Shown: piece by piece, positions 51,001 through 55,663 of the stretch
Position numbering within the stretch: position 1 is the first letter of the stretch
Layout: each line of letters starts with the position of its first letter
NCBI RefSeq assembly: GCF_964355755.1
Contig: NC_092673.1
Span: 19,597,001-19,661,000, forward strand
Source: Antedon mediterranea
Lineage: Eukaryota > Echinodermata > Crinoidea > Comatulida > Antedonidae
Direction: 5' to 3'
Length of the DNA: 64,000 nt
Notes under the pieces: generated by a model
Seen by the model: the letters and a program-made list of their open reading frames with translations, nothing else
Databases searched by the model: none
What the model was told of the DNA's origin: nothing
Program-made: the position numbers and the translations under genes

Positions 51001-52897
51001 ATGAAGTAACATATACTACACGTAATAATCACAAATTTAAGGTGAACCTAAAAAAGATGCCAATGGAAGAAACTGATTTAACGTTGAATACAACCAACAT
51101 GGTTATTCGTAATGAATGTAAGGGTACTGTTTAAACAATTTTTAAAGAAACTAGTATTTATTTATTCTTTTATTTCTATCATCTCATAAAATTATAATAA
51201 AAGAAGGAAAAAACCTGAATTGTTATCTAACCCAAATTGTATAAATGTGAAGTCTCACAATAAAGTGAGTCAAGTTTTTACTATTGTTCAAATTTACTCA
51301 TAATTTACCTATAATCTACCTATAATCTAAAATGCTCTTGCCGAGATAAAACCCTCAAATGAGACTTAGTTTAAAGGCATGATGAAATTGTAGTTTATCC
51401 AACTCGTAATTTGTGAGTTTGTTGCTGTTTAATGCGTATGAAATAAAAAAATTATAAATATAATTTAAGCTACGATGAATCTTCCTTCTGATTGGAGTCC
51501 AATGACGGAAAAGCAAAAGTCGGAAATATGTGATCTTCAGCCAATTAGTAACGAATACCACCAAGTTGAGATTCAGTTTACTGCTGCATTGGGCAGCAAG
51601 GTTCAACTAAAGGCTATTGTCAAGGTTTGCATGAACATTTGTTAATGTACATTTTCCTCCTGTTTACCACACTTTCAAAAGTAGTGGCTTCTAAAATTGT
51701 TGTTCCAATAAGAGTATTCTGTTAGTTACTGAACTGTTTAACTATTGAATGGCTGATAGGTTCAGATAAAATCTCAACATTGTAGTTGTACAACTTTAGC
51801 ATTAATTTGAGTTAATTCAACTACCGTCAAACTGATTTGTCTGCTACCATTTCTTTCTCTATAGATAAGTCGCATTCAGAATATCGAGTTATGGAAACAA
51901 TATGCTATTAAAAAGGAAGCTTTTAAAAAGACTATGGAAGGTCAAGGATTTGAACGAACGCTGTACCATGGGACTGATGATGGAACCATTACCAAAATTA
52001 ACAATACAGGATTTAATAGAAGTTATGCAGGAAAAAATGGTATTTTCACGTTTTGATTTATTAGGTTATCAATGACCTATCTTAAGCAATAAAGCCAGCC
52101 ATTTAAAATACTTCCATTGCAATGCACAACTTGTATTTTATCAAAATGATTATAATAATTATTAGAGAAATATATTAATTATCCTAATTATTATACTTAT
52201 GGGAAGTCCATCCAACCAGTCATGTGATGAAGTGTTAGACTTTTAATTGTGTTATATACATGAGTATCCCTTTTTTTAGTGCAACCTTCGCCACATGGGT
52301 GGATTGTTGCAATTACAGGTTGTTTGTACAAAAATTATAATAATAACCAGTTTTTTTCATTATCAGTTATGACACAACGATCAATTAAAAACTACAGAAA
52401 TAAGCAGATACATTAACTTCTGACCTTTATAACTATAATATAGTATTTGTTTTGTATTTGTTTACGAATAATACACATTACAATAACACTTTATTTCAAT
52501 CACTTCTGCCCACTGTTACTTGATTTTGCTATTTTCATTCATCATAGCATTGTTACACATTTTTAAAAATAATGACCACTGTTATTATTTTAGCCATATT
52601 TAAAATCAAATGTTTTTGGATATTTCAGTGACTGCTTTTGGAAAAGGAACTTACTTTGCTACCTCTGCTGCTTATTCTGCTCAAGAAAAGTATTCTCAAC
52701 CAAATGCAAATGGAGAAAAACACATTTTAATGTGTAGTGTTCTTGTGGGTAAATGTACAAAAGGAACACCCGACATGTTGGCACCACCAGCTGGCTTTGA
52801 CAGTGTTTGTGATGATCCTGCCAATCCTAAAATTATCGTCATATTTCATGATGTTCAAGCTTATCCGAGTTATCTTATTACCTTTAAGTTGACCTAA
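9029..52897 (+). CDS. PARP14-like: Chimeric ANK-DED-ZU5-UPA-DED-RRM-KH-macro-WWE-PARP gene (PARP14-like), 38 exons
   Basis: Gene-level entry; the exons are listed separately. Starting at ATG 9029, 38 exons join with matching phases (all GT-AG except one GC donor) to 8433 nt, ending at TAA 52895-52897 (2810 residues nominal). Order by residue: ANK 35-250, DED-like pair 251-423, ZU5 424-575, UPA 602-695, Ser/Gly/Thr linker 696-738, DED-like pair 739-909, four RRM-like 943-1276, KH-like 1277-1780, macro 1 from about 1785, macro 2 about 2005-2165, macro 3 about 2225-2410, KH-like 2415-2535, WWE about 2540-2603, PARP 2612-2810. The C-terminal half matches PARP14, an enzyme that mono-ADP-ribosylates proteins and reads ADP-ribose. 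The N-terminal half has autoproteolytic death-fold sensor architecture. Oddities: an in-frame TAA at residue 1868, a 14.5 kb intron 8, and a repeat-like intron inside DED2. Alternative: two adjacent genes, with ANK exons at 9.0-14.1 kb and the rest from about 25-28 kb. Confidence 0.7.
9841..10438 (+). mobile_element. MITE family with AGTCGCG ends, copy 1 (intron 1)
   Basis: Starts agtcgcgtgg and ends cacgcgact. Contains (gtcggtc)n near both ends and a long stretch almost identical to 49511-50121 (cttatggccaggaatcgatg and beyond). Non-coding. Confidence 0.75.
10663..10756 (+). CDS. Exon 2, N-terminal helical segment
   Basis: 94 bases between ttttgacag and gtataac. Encodes residues 3-34, containing EQALVRNDLETVERLCRTQP, which resembles the helix pair of an ankyrin-type capping repeat. 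Phase 2 in, phase 0 out. The paralogous exon at 58496-58589 has the same length and about two-thirds identical residues, which is good evidence that this is a true exon. Confidence 0.8.
11053..11350 (+). mobile_element. TTAA-end MITE, copy in intron 2
   Basis: Same left end (ttaaagatgtattgtccccc) and interior as 27752-28126. The right inverted end is lost or diverged. Confidence 0.65.
11523..11633 (+). CDS. Exon 3, ankyrin repeat 1
   Basis: 111 bases, phase 0-0, one ankyrin repeat of 37 residues beginning NGNTPLYVNF and ending GASATLQNK. Acceptor tttacag, donor gtaatt. The TPL motif and the LLNHGAS end fit the ankyrin consensus, although LHLAA is replaced here and the later repeats read LHVYL. 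Confidence 0.85.
11803..11907 (+). CDS. Exon 4, ankyrin repeat 2 (shortened, GC donor)
   Basis: 105 bases, phase 0-0, 35 residues beginning DGNTPLHVYLSDD. Compared with its siblings the second helix/loop lacks residues (SLVASATLQNK, with no QHG or NQD). The donor is gcaatt rather than gtaatt, so splicing would need a GC-AG intron; otherwise the exon is skipped. Skipping keeps the frame because the exon is symmetric. Confidence 0.7.
12055..12162 (+). CDS. Exon 5, ankyrin repeat 3
   Basis: 108 bases, phase 0-0, 36 residues starting DEDTPLHVYLSDGF. Very similar to exon 6 in both coding sequence and the preceding intron, which indicates recent exon duplication. Acceptor ctttacag, donor gtattt. 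Confidence 0.85.
12367..12474 (+). CDS. Exon 6, ankyrin repeat 4
   Basis: 108 bases, phase 0-0, 36 residues starting DGDTPLHVYLSDGF and ending QNK. Nearly identical to exon 5 over the first 27 residues. Acceptor ctttacag, donor gtaatg. Confidence 0.87.
13284..13391 (+). CDS. Exon 7, ankyrin repeat 5
   Basis: 108 bases, phase 0-0, 36 residues starting DGNTPLHVYLSGNY and ending ASTTLQNK. Acceptor atttacag, donor gtaatt. The intron before it is enlarged by unrelated sequence at about 12560-13230. Confidence 0.86.
13944..14051 (+). CDS. Exon 8, ankyrin repeat 6
   Basis: 108 bases, phase 0-0, 36 residues starting DGNTPLHVYLSDRY and ending APVTLQNK. Last recognisable ankyrin exon of this gene. 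It ends in phase 0, matching the phase-0 start of the DED exon at 28614 after a 14.5 kb intron. Confidence 0.86.
14190..14292. mobile_element. Foldback element of tctagaaaactc palindromes
   Basis: Ends gggtgtctagaaaactc and gagttttctagacaccc are exact inverted repeats. The interior holds two more inverted copies of tctagaaaactc, giving a cruciform-like string 140 bases after exon 8. Confidence 0.75.
14590..15210 (-). mobile_element. LINE 3' fragment
   Basis: Minus-strand frame 15204-14779 encodes the C-terminus of a non-LTR pol: GWSRLTEKWNENILIMLFKC, then STKLWNSLPNNIKSELHNMS and ATFKSSL before the stop. A 3' UTR follows to about 14590. The same 3' end occurs at 56066-56286. RT core is absent. 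Confidence 0.8.
16030..16230. repeat. Dispersed repeat, copy 2
   Basis: Same family as 3960-4150 by shared order of gagccacag, ggaaatggtact, and ggc(g/a)cctc. Confidence 0.55.
18365..18695 (+). repeat. 21-bp VNTR, about 16 copies
   Basis: Unit agaatttatgttatgtagac plus one base, period 21, almost perfect (one unit has g for a). Because 21 is a multiple of three, open frames appear on both strands; these are artefacts. Confidence 0.95.
19590..19790 (+). mobile_element. TTAA-end MITE, internal fragment
   Basis: Contains gtcacataatagttatttta, acctggaaaaaatgtaattt and ggtttttgggttt as in the other copies, without either end. Confidence 0.5.
20650..20760 (-). mobile_element. TTAA-end MITE, reverse fragment
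   Basis: ttttgtagttttaataaagt followed by tttcatagaaaaaaa is the reverse complement of the right third of 27752-28126. A similar fragment is at 10775-10845. Confidence 0.45.
22506..23177 (+). repeat. 37-bp tandem array, about 17 copies
   Basis: Core gcgcatataggcaagctctc with flanking cttatata and aatgcgctc. Two longer units carry an aacattattaccaaagtc insert. The region after it (23195-23265) is related to 24960-25060, suggesting expansion inside an older dispersed element. Confidence 0.92.
25546..25750 (+). promoter_or_regulatory. Decayed copy of the paralog's 5' region
   Basis: Shares gtgacacacagaacgc, gcataacaataaaca and gagggtaatttt, in order, with 55555-55670 upstream of the second gene. 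The ATG exon of that copy is not preserved here. Could be a promoter/5' UTR remnant of a third gene copy, an upstream promoter for the DED-PARP half, or simply a dispersed repeat. Confidence 0.3.
25932..26028 (-). mobile_element. MITE family with AGTCGCG ends, short copy
   Basis: Reverse-orientation, internally deleted: only the two ends and the (gaca)n/(gaccga)n core remain, gtcgcgtgc ... atgcgact. Confidence 0.65.
26427..26573. mobile_element. Short MITE, 147 bp
   Basis: Terminal inverted repeats ataaagctctgtctacac and gtgtagagagagctttat, ending at TA, with repeated tgggcatatcac/gggcacatgac inside. Related end sequence occurs at 24177-24310 and 55911-55950. Confidence 0.7.
27752..28126 (+). 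mobile_element. MITE with TTAA ends, full-length copy
   Basis: Terminal inverted repeats ttaaaggtgtattgtcc and (reverse complement of the end) ttaaagatattgtattgtcc, both with TTAA at the edge. Interior includes gtcacattaaatagttatcc and gtttttggttgaatttaacc. Further copies are listed separately. Confidence 0.75.
28614..29133 (+). CDS. Exon 9, first DED-like death-fold pair
   Basis: 520 bases after ttttgcag, phase 0 in, phase 1 out; residues 251-423. The first half carries the death-effector-domain signature: an LxxLE stretch (LIDKLEQEG) followed by SPQNVSLLLDIA, where classical DEDs read GLLSPDNLSLLxEL. The second half (YRKQLFEVL ... IWDAVLMLEICGDLED ... FESLLKISSKEAL) is a further helical segment that recurs after the second DED, so each block looks like a tandem DED-like pair as in caspase-8/FLIP. 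DEDs assemble signalling filaments by self-association. Pyrin or CARD fold cannot be excluded by eye. Confidence 0.78.
30142..30674 (+). CDS. Exon 10, ZU5 domain with HFS autoproteolysis motif
   Basis: 533 bases, phase 1 in, phase 0 out; residues 424-601. Starts with a ZU5-type strand pattern (STGGTLHLKDEDIKLEI) and continues through FNKPISLSFPHD and a WKQIAL strand to CCITLNHFSWYAL. The His-Phe-Ser triplet (codons 30531-30539, residues 554-556) sits at the end of ZU5, where PIDD, UNC5CL and FIIND proteins (NLRP1, CARD8) cut themselves between F and S. The tail (KKRMLSGVFGKM) leads into UPA. Domain and motif are seen in the sequence; self-cleavage is inferred from the family. Confidence 0.85.
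31231..31371 (+). CDS. Exon 11, UPA domain part 1
   Basis: 141 bases, phase 0-0, residues 602-648, including GEQLLRPPVDVLVMYKKMKI, which has the character of the beta-rich UPA domain that follows ZU5 in UNC5, PIDD and ankyrins. Acceptor tatttcag, donor gtaaga. Confidence 0.8.
31756..31897 (+). CDS. Exon 12, UPA domain part 2
   Basis: 142 bases, phase 0 in, phase 1 out, residues 649-695. Contains AEYLWRGTPLKTFLLRRSNS and a beta strand ATVSLSQES. In known ZU5-UPA proteins the freed UPA-containing fragment drives oligomerisation. Acceptor ttcctag, donor gtaagt. Confidence 0.78.
32528..32557 (+). CDS. Exon 13, 30-base microexon
   Basis: Encodes CDVETTRPNP across the junctions; phase 1-1. Acceptor tgttacag, donor gtatgt. 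Part of the flexible linker after UPA. Confidence 0.65.
32684..32782 (+). CDS. Exon 14, Ser/Gly/Thr repeat linker
   Basis: 99 bases, phase 1-1. Codes a low-complexity linker with three copies of a VSSGTG/VSSDTG-like hexapeptide, from an imperfect 18-base DNA repeat. It separates UPA from the second DED block. Acceptor gggacag, donor gtaata. Confidence 0.65.
33074..33164 (+). CDS. Exon 15, second DED-like domain, first two helices
   Basis: 91 bases after gttgcag, phase 1 in, phase 2 out. Encodes TEKFNVLNDDLSEVF and KNKRKSLS, aligning with the start of DED1 (NFQQLKLSF / KYKWLRFF). Reading on without splicing reaches TAG at 33166. The donor gtagag at 33165 paired with the acceptor ctttttttgag at 33340 restores a DED that aligns with DED1 through the shared His-Val. 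Confidence 0.55.
33165..33340 (+). mobile_element. SINE-like insert acting as intron 15
   Basis: 176 bases inside what is a single uninterrupted exon in the duplicate DED (exon 9). Begins gtagag, ends ttactttttttgag. Its 3' half has an A-rich (AAAATA)n tail at about 33296-33324, like SINE tails in this window. TTGTCTAT occurs at 33157-33164 and again at 33344-33351, compatible with a target duplication. Removing it as an intron restores the DED frame. Confidence 0.5.
33341..33762 (+). CDS. Exon 16, second DED-like pair, remainder
   Basis: 422 bases, phase 2 in, phase 1 out, up to residue 909. Contains LSQHVELQVLG, then IKPTDVSLLLEIARL (DED signature) and YRKRLCKAL ... IWDLTFELERKGKLRD ... 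FADLLGAIPKEIL. The second part matches the second half of exon 9 segment by segment, so the DED-like pair was duplicated on both sides of ZU5-UPA. Donor gtaagt. A shorter form starting at 33372 would break phase with exon 15. Confidence 0.72.
34225..34284 (+). CDS. Exon 17, linker exon
   Basis: 60 bases, phase 1-1, encoding GQDDFSFASLQSVNRSSQQ. Polar linker. Acceptor ttttacag, donor gtatga. Confidence 0.65.
34295..34625 (+). mobile_element. TTAA-end MITE, copy in intron 17
   Basis: Begins ttaaagatatattgtcaccc, 10 bases after exon 17. Interior aligns with the full-length copy. Right end truncated. Confidence 0.65.
35237..35255 (+). CDS. Exon 18, 19-base microexon
   Basis: Encodes GSQQPH; phase 1 in, phase 2 out. 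Acceptor atttcag, donor gtaagt. Its only support is that phases on both sides match and both splice sites are good. Confidence 0.5.
35434..35535. mobile_element. Foldback element, intron 18
   Basis: aacatttgacatccc ... gggatgtcaaatgtt with further pairing of gaatgatatttttc/gaaatatcatttcc. A second inverted pair (gacctggct ... agccaggtc) follows at 35597-35666. Confidence 0.65.
36198..36217 (+). CDS. Exon 19, 20-base microexon
   Basis: Encodes RQRIPT after a shared Arg codon; phase 2 in, phase 1 out. Acceptor tttaaag is weak, donor gtaatt is good. Exons 18 and 19 together total 39 bases, so they could be skipped as a pair without a frame change. Confidence 0.45.
36508..36759 (+). repeat. 126-bp tandem duplication, intron 19
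   Basis: Two nearly identical copies starting ggaacattacatgacataa / ggagcattacatgacataa. The open minus-strand frames across it have no family signature. Confidence 0.85.
37349..37603 (+). CDS. Exon 20, RRM-like repeat 1
   Basis: 255 bases, phase 1-1, residues 943-1027. Contains ILQMYFESNRSGGNGEDVNV, the PARP10/PARP14 RRM signature (LxLYFExxxSGGG), then a WTVKF strand. In PARP14 such RRM-like modules lie N-terminal to the KH and macro domains. First clearly PARP14-like exon. Confidence 0.85.
38021..38296 (+). CDS. Exon 21, RRM-like repeat 2
   Basis: 276 bases, phase 1-1. Basic N-terminal stretch, then VENVDSSISEEHLRLYFESK and a SWIIQF strand. Same one-repeat-per-exon design as exons 20, 22 and 23. 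Confidence 0.85.
39079..39327 (+). CDS. Exon 22, RRM-like repeat 3
   Basis: 249 bases, phase 1-1. ITDLPKKLNEEMFDLYLEKV followed by AMVTFTDP. The Ser-Gly-Gly turn seen in repeats 1 and 4 is lost here, so this is the most diverged repeat. Confidence 0.82.
39571..39792 (+). CDS. Exon 23, RRM-like repeat 4
   Basis: 222 bases, phase 1-1. VKNLDKSCTEEMLKLYFENP then KSGGGLI and GTIQFADY, the best match to the PARP14 RRM signature. Acceptor attaacag, donor gtatgg. Confidence 0.85.
40515..40615 (+). mobile_element. Penelope-like element end with hammerhead-like motif, intron 23
   Basis: ctgagga (40527-40533), a stem gatcaa/ttgatc, then gaaacgtc (40553-40560), followed by a short hairpin agttc-ttttc-agaac. 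This layout is the hallmark of Penelope-like element terminal repeats, which carry minimal hammerhead ribozymes. No PLE reverse transcriptase is nearby. The stem has an extra C next to ctgagga, so activity is doubtful. Confidence 0.45.
40947..42587 (+). CDS. Exon 24, KH-like array and start of macro domain 1
   Basis: 1641 bases, phase 1-1, residues 1277-1823, the largest exon. Most of it is a string of alpha-beta units ending in motifs such as TIIFKGLPGDIN, CIMITGFDSFV and GYIIIKGNPSGI, the KH-like repeats of PARP14 (about six by eye). After a KKMMGVENDF linker, macro domain 1 begins: GVELIICKADMTKMNVDAIV, then NAAN (residues 1804-1807) and SGGLAKAI, the ADP-ribose-binding elements. Highest-quality coding stretch in the window; start and end fixed by phase with neighbours. 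Confidence 0.9.
42829..43406 (+). CDS. Exon 25, macro domain 1 remainder, with in-frame TAA
   Basis: 578 bases, phase 1 in, phase 0 out. Encodes VVLTNAGNLPCKKIIHTVGP, then TAA at 42960-42962 before a run of A. Beyond the stop the same frame continues macro domain 1 (SIAMPAISSGIYGYPLAP, the distal ADP-ribose loop) and an acidic linker (EEELCMAEDDDF) into the start of macro 2. In homologous macro domains a Trp commonly follows the VGP motif, so TGG to TAA or an error beside the A-run is plausible. As read, translation stops after residue 1867. Confidence 0.8.
43535..43768 (+). CDS. Exon 26, macro domain 2 part 1
   Basis: 234 bases, phase 0-0. VDVIVNSTSHDLNLNSGNVS then KALLQAAGP and FHISPQ. The Asn-Ala-Ala-Asn of macro 1 is Asn-Ser-Thr here, as in binding-only macro domains of PARP14 macro 2/3 type. 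Confidence 0.88.
43955..44170 (+). CDS. Exon 27, macro domain 2 part 2
   Basis: 216 bases, phase 0-0. SIAIPALGTGNLKYPAHQVS supplies the Gly-rich distal loop of macro 2, followed by EIHFVVY. Donor gtttgt is weaker than most. Confidence 0.87.
44419..44503 (+). CDS. Exon 28, inter-macro linker
   Basis: 85 bases, phase 0 in, phase 1 out, encoding AFDSEIKNLKYLANEVEKTT and a basic end. Joins macro 2 to the exon that opens macro 3. Acceptor taatttag, donor gtaggc. Confidence 0.7.
44717..44920 (+). CDS. Exon 29, linker and macro domain 3 start
   Basis: 204 bases, phase 1-1. Basic segment HKHFRRLSRRRAEME, then VTVTVEQGDITTCDADAIVN, the first strands of a macro domain. The usual NAAN is NLTS here. 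Confidence 0.85.
45195..45266 (+). CDS. Exon 30, macro domain 3 helix
   Basis: 72 bases, phase 1-1, encoding GAVSNAILKAGGTSIQTEC, the helix following the ADP-ribose loop. Acceptor cttatag, donor gtaaga. Confidence 0.83.
45399..45578 (+). CDS. Exon 31, macro domain 3 core
   Basis: 180 bases, phase 1-1. Includes KYNKIAFPAIGTG, the distal loop strand of macro 3. Acceptor tttttcag, donor gtaagg. Confidence 0.85.
45921..46124 (+). CDS. Exon 32, macro domain 3 end
   Basis: 204 bases, phase 1-1. KEAATLLFDCILKFSKK then IMIIVFEMPMTLEFISTME closes the macro fold. Followed by an intron of about 2.1 kb carrying a DNA transposon and a LINE. Confidence 0.85.
46243..46908. mobile_element. Non-autonomous DNA transposon, 666 bp, in intron 32
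   Basis: Starts CAGGCCCGT and ends ACGGGCCTG, with G/C-run subterminal blocks, and is flanked on both sides by ACGGC (46238-46242 and 46909-46913), a clean 5-bp target duplication. Encodes no transposase. Contains a perfect 20-bp inverted repeat at 46662-46707. Confidence 0.75.
46662..46707. repeat. Perfect 20-bp hairpin
   Basis: AAGGCCAACTCAGACAGCGT, six-base loop cgtaca, then its exact reverse complement. Inside the 666-bp transposon. Confidence 0.9.
46914..48178 (+). mobile_element. 5'-truncated non-LTR retrotransposon (LINE) in intron 32
   Basis: Reverse transcriptase fragment at 46931-47644 with FFDFSSAF, GAPQGCVISP and YADD (KYADDTVISG), then NLILNITKTKEM and YKYLGTIID. After a frameshift near 47640 the frame resumes to a C-terminal region (HPLHYCYNLNRSGIRLRPPR) ending at 47997. 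The 3' end is a short tandem tail of ttgaatc units at 48155-48178. C-terminal style suggests the CR1/L2/Rex group. It abuts the DNA transposon at its 5' end. Confidence 0.85.
48244..48410 (+). CDS. Exon 33, KH-like segment before WWE, part 1
   Basis: 167 bases, phase 1 in, phase 0 out. KAKVRLLGSEETTDEDVQTS then LSLDEEGINGAKSRIQSII. Matches the KH-like region that lies between macro 3 and WWE in PARP14. Acceptor atttaag is weak, but phase and sequence fit. Confidence 0.8.
48690..49185 (+). mobile_element. LINE C-terminal relic in intron 33
   Basis: Degenerate but recognisable: a TGGCTCCCCATCAAACT (HWLPIK-like) stretch, a FKAS segment, then gaattggcgctatgtaaatg and an (att)n tail, the common 3' end of CR1/L2-type LINEs. 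Many stops and shifts. Confidence 0.55.
49234..49311 (+). CDS. Exon 34, KH-like segment, part 2
   Basis: 78 bases, phase 0-0, encoding HKDAFSKFTPQQIAKLKKIA and GDYE. Acceptor gttcaag, donor gtatgt. Confidence 0.8.
49511..50121 (+). mobile_element. MITE family with AGTCGCG ends, copy 2 (intron 34)
   Basis: Long, highly similar copy of 9841-10438 in the same orientation, from ctatagttcactatgtcggt to cgcgactgcagcc. Few differences, so both are recent. Confidence 0.75.
50196..50495 (+). mobile_element. tRNA-derived SINE, copy 2, intron 34
   Basis: Same body as 6668-6955 (ggataaggactataaaccgt, gtagggggttaccccggtg) with ggttcgaggcc as B box and an (aaaat)n tail. The A-box end is missing, so it is 5'-truncated. 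Confidence 0.8.
50772..51117 (+). CDS. Exon 35, KH end and WWE domain
   Basis: 346 bases, phase 0 in, phase 1 out, residues 2497-2611. Starts with a KH-like strand-helix (IIELQGRRVNVMKAQKLIYE), then the WWE domain: VKWFYTGVNNEMVEFDGDI with Trp near residue 2544. WWE domains bind ADP-ribose chains or their iso-ADP-ribose unit. Confidence 0.88.
51470..51624 (+). CDS. Exon 36, PARP catalytic domain part 1
   Basis: 155 bases, phase 1 in, phase 0 out. MNLPSDWSPMTEKQ then CDLQPISNEYHQVEIQFTAA, the start of the PARP14-type ART fold. Acceptor atttaag, donor gtttgc. Confidence 0.87.
51865..52039 (+). CDS. Exon 37, PARP catalytic domain part 2 (catalytic His)
   Basis: 175 bases, phase 0 in, phase 1 out. 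IQNIELWKQYAIKKEAF then ERTLYHGTDDGTITKI. His in LYHGT (residue 2698) is the NAD-binding triad His; the following GFNRSYAGKNG leads into the next exon. Confidence 0.9.
52629..52897 (+). CDS. Exon 38, PARP catalytic domain part 3 and stop
   Basis: 269 bases to TAA. AFGKGTYFATSAAYSAQ supplies the triad Tyr (2730) and the stacking Tyr (2737). NPKIIVIFHDVQAYPSYLIT ends the fold. Aligned on the C-terminus with PARP1 and PARP14, the position of the PARP1 catalytic Glu is Ile (about residue 2790), giving H-Y-I as in PARP10, so mono- rather than poly-ADP-ribosylation is expected. Confidence 0.9.
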
Positions 52898-54766
52898 ATA
52901 TTATTATTACACTTGAGTAGATATTCCTATTAATACATTTACTTGTATATAAATAGGCGTACATACTTTACTTATGGGATAAATAGGTATTTGCTGTAAC
53001 TAATTACCATACTAAACATTCTTTGTCAAACACCTGAACTAAAGTTTACTTATATTTACACTTTATAGATCACTTTTTGATAAACCTTTTAACATAAATT
53101 CAAGAAAAACAGAAAATACAACTAGAATTTAATTCGTCACTTTGACGAATTATAGGTGATAATTTTTATCATTTTATTGACATTAATATTTTTTAAACAT
53201 TGCACAATCGGAAAATGTTGATGTATGCCATCCTATTGTCGTAGACTGAATTCATTCAAACTAACTAGAACAGTGTAGGCCTAATAATATAGTTCATCAA
53301 ATTAAGTGTTATTTGACGATGTTCAATTTTACAGCTTGGTAGTTGAATTACGATTTATACATTTATACAATTTTGTTATACCTTACATTACAAACTTTGA
53401 ATGTAATAGTGAGAATTAAGAAAACGATTATAGGAGTAATAATTTTTGATGTAATGAGGCTGTTACCGCGACTGCGAGAGGACACATGTTTTTGGAGCGC
53501 CGATAACTGAGATTGAGGTTAATAACATCCGTTATTTATCTTTATGCATCTGATTGATTAAACCTGTTAAACTTCAAATTTTAGATTGATATTATTTTGT
53601 TCTAAGGTACGTTGGTTACAGTAGATGATAAAAGTAGTTTGACTTTAGGCTAGGCTCGAATGAATGTTATTCACAGCCGAGTTATGTTGGAAATGTTCGC
53701 TTTGTGCCAACAGAATCAGCTAGTGTACCTCGCTGTCCAATCAGTCATAGAGTGGTACAAATTGAGTTAATAATTACATTGGAGATATTGTTTCTCAGAC
53801 TAGGCTTAGATGTGTGTCAGTAATTGACCTATAAGTAATTATATTATTGAAGGGAAGAGTATAATTATTGGATTATGAGTATTTATTATGTTGCGAGGAT
53901 TATGTTCACGGAACATGAGTTTTATCGATAAAATGGTGGATTTGTAAACTAGTTTTTGACCGATGAGGGCGTCATGCTGTAGTTGATTAAGATTTATTTT
54001 ATGATTAGTGGCGCTATAGTTGTAAACAAAGATTCAAGATGGCTGCGCCCATGTGGATCTAGCGTCAGATTTTAAATGAATATTTTAGAGTTTTGAGCTA
54101 GTTATAAGTACAGTAGTATAGAAGAGTATATAGATAATTAGGTTGGTTGTTTATACCATAGAGATATTCACTATAATATCTCTATGTTTATACTATTGTG
54201 GCTTATATTGATTATTGTTTTTAGTGTTTTGCACAAGTGAGATTTGACAACAAAATTGGAGGATTACCGTCATTTTTTTGAGTTGAGGATTTAAGATAGT
54301 TTATCTCTAGTTGGGTAAGTCGGAATGGCCAAGTGCTAGATTGTTGATATCATGTATATTCATGGGTACTATGCTACTGATTTAGGCCTAGTTAATGATT
54401 TTATCAGAAATATTCTTAATGCGATATAAAGAAATGTTAAGAACTTGTTGTTCGTTTTGAAATATTTATATAGTTGAGACAGATAATGTATTGTCAACTT
54501 TTATACTTTTTGTTAAAGAATTTCTCTAATTGTTTTTTAGGTTTTTTTTTTGTATTTTCGTTTCATTGCTGTTGTGTTCTTCACCTTGAGTACGGATATT
54601 CACAAATAAAGAATACCAAATTGCAACCAATCTTTTTATTGTATCGTCGTTACTTCTGGTGTGTGCGTCCTGACAAGACATAAGTAGAATAGAACCCGAA
54701 CGACGACATTAAGAACAATAATTAATGTTTATATTTAAGCAAAAATAAAATAAAGCTTATTGACTC

Positions 54767-54932
54767 TTGTTCATATGGATTGTTAATTAGGTGATACATT
54801 TTATAAGGGCACACTCCATACTAATGGGGAATTTAGGTGTAAGTTTTTATTGTTCATATGGATTGTTAATTAAGTGATACATTTTATATAAGGACACACT
54901 CCATATTAATGGGGAATTTAGGTGTAAGTTTT
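54767..54932 (+). repeat. 83-bp tandem duplication
   Basis: ttgttcatatggattgttaa recurs after 83 bases, with ggggaatttaggtgtaagtt in both. Intergenic. Confidence 0.8.
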
Positions 54933-55619
54933 ATTTTGATTGGTTCAGAAACGGTAATGGTAAAATGCACAGTGAACAGGCTTGTTGTGATTTTTGTTTA
55001 TTATATATTATTTAAATTTATATAAATTATTTAATAATTAAGTTAATATAAATATCAGGATACGGATAAAACTGGTCAACAATTGTTGACCAATATTACA
55101 CTGTCACCTATCACCATCCCCAGTTTTCTATTTCCTATGGTGACATCCAGAAGAGGATTAGTTGAAATCGGAATTAGAATGCTGTGAGAGTATCACTGAA
55201 ATATTCATTAAAAAAATGTCATGTTGTTTACAACTAACACATAAGAATAATCATTTGTGAATTTAAATACTTGGTAATATCATGAAGAAAATAAAAAAGA
55301 TTACATTATTTTTTCCTCCATGATAGTACACAGTGTCTTGCTTTTGTGTGTACACTCTTTTATTGACTTAACCAACTTGACTGGATATCCAGATACCAAT
55401 TGTGTAGTAAAATGATTTCATATGCTCTAGTTAACATGTTCTTTACAAAAGGTTGTTCTTTATGAAGTATATAGAAACTACTTATAATAATAATATAAGT
55501 TGACAACTTCTATTTTCTGTTATTTTTTAGTATGCAAGACTGACTCTTAAAGTCATGTGACACACAGAACGCTGTAAACAGGGTGTTGGCACTTAGCATA
55601 ACAATAAACACCTTTGACG

Positions 55620-55663
55620 ATGGACCAGGGAATGGAGGAATATTCAGACATGAATCTACAAGG
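55620..55663 (+). CDS. Possible alternative first exon of the paralogous gene
   Basis: ATG opens a 14-residue frame (MDQGMEEYSDMNLQ) ending two bases into a codon at the donor gtaatt, phase 2, which fits exon 2 at 58496 exactly as ATGGAGAG does. The surrounding 200 bases have a decayed counterpart at 25546-25750. No TATA box or other core promoter was recognised. Confidence 0.3.
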
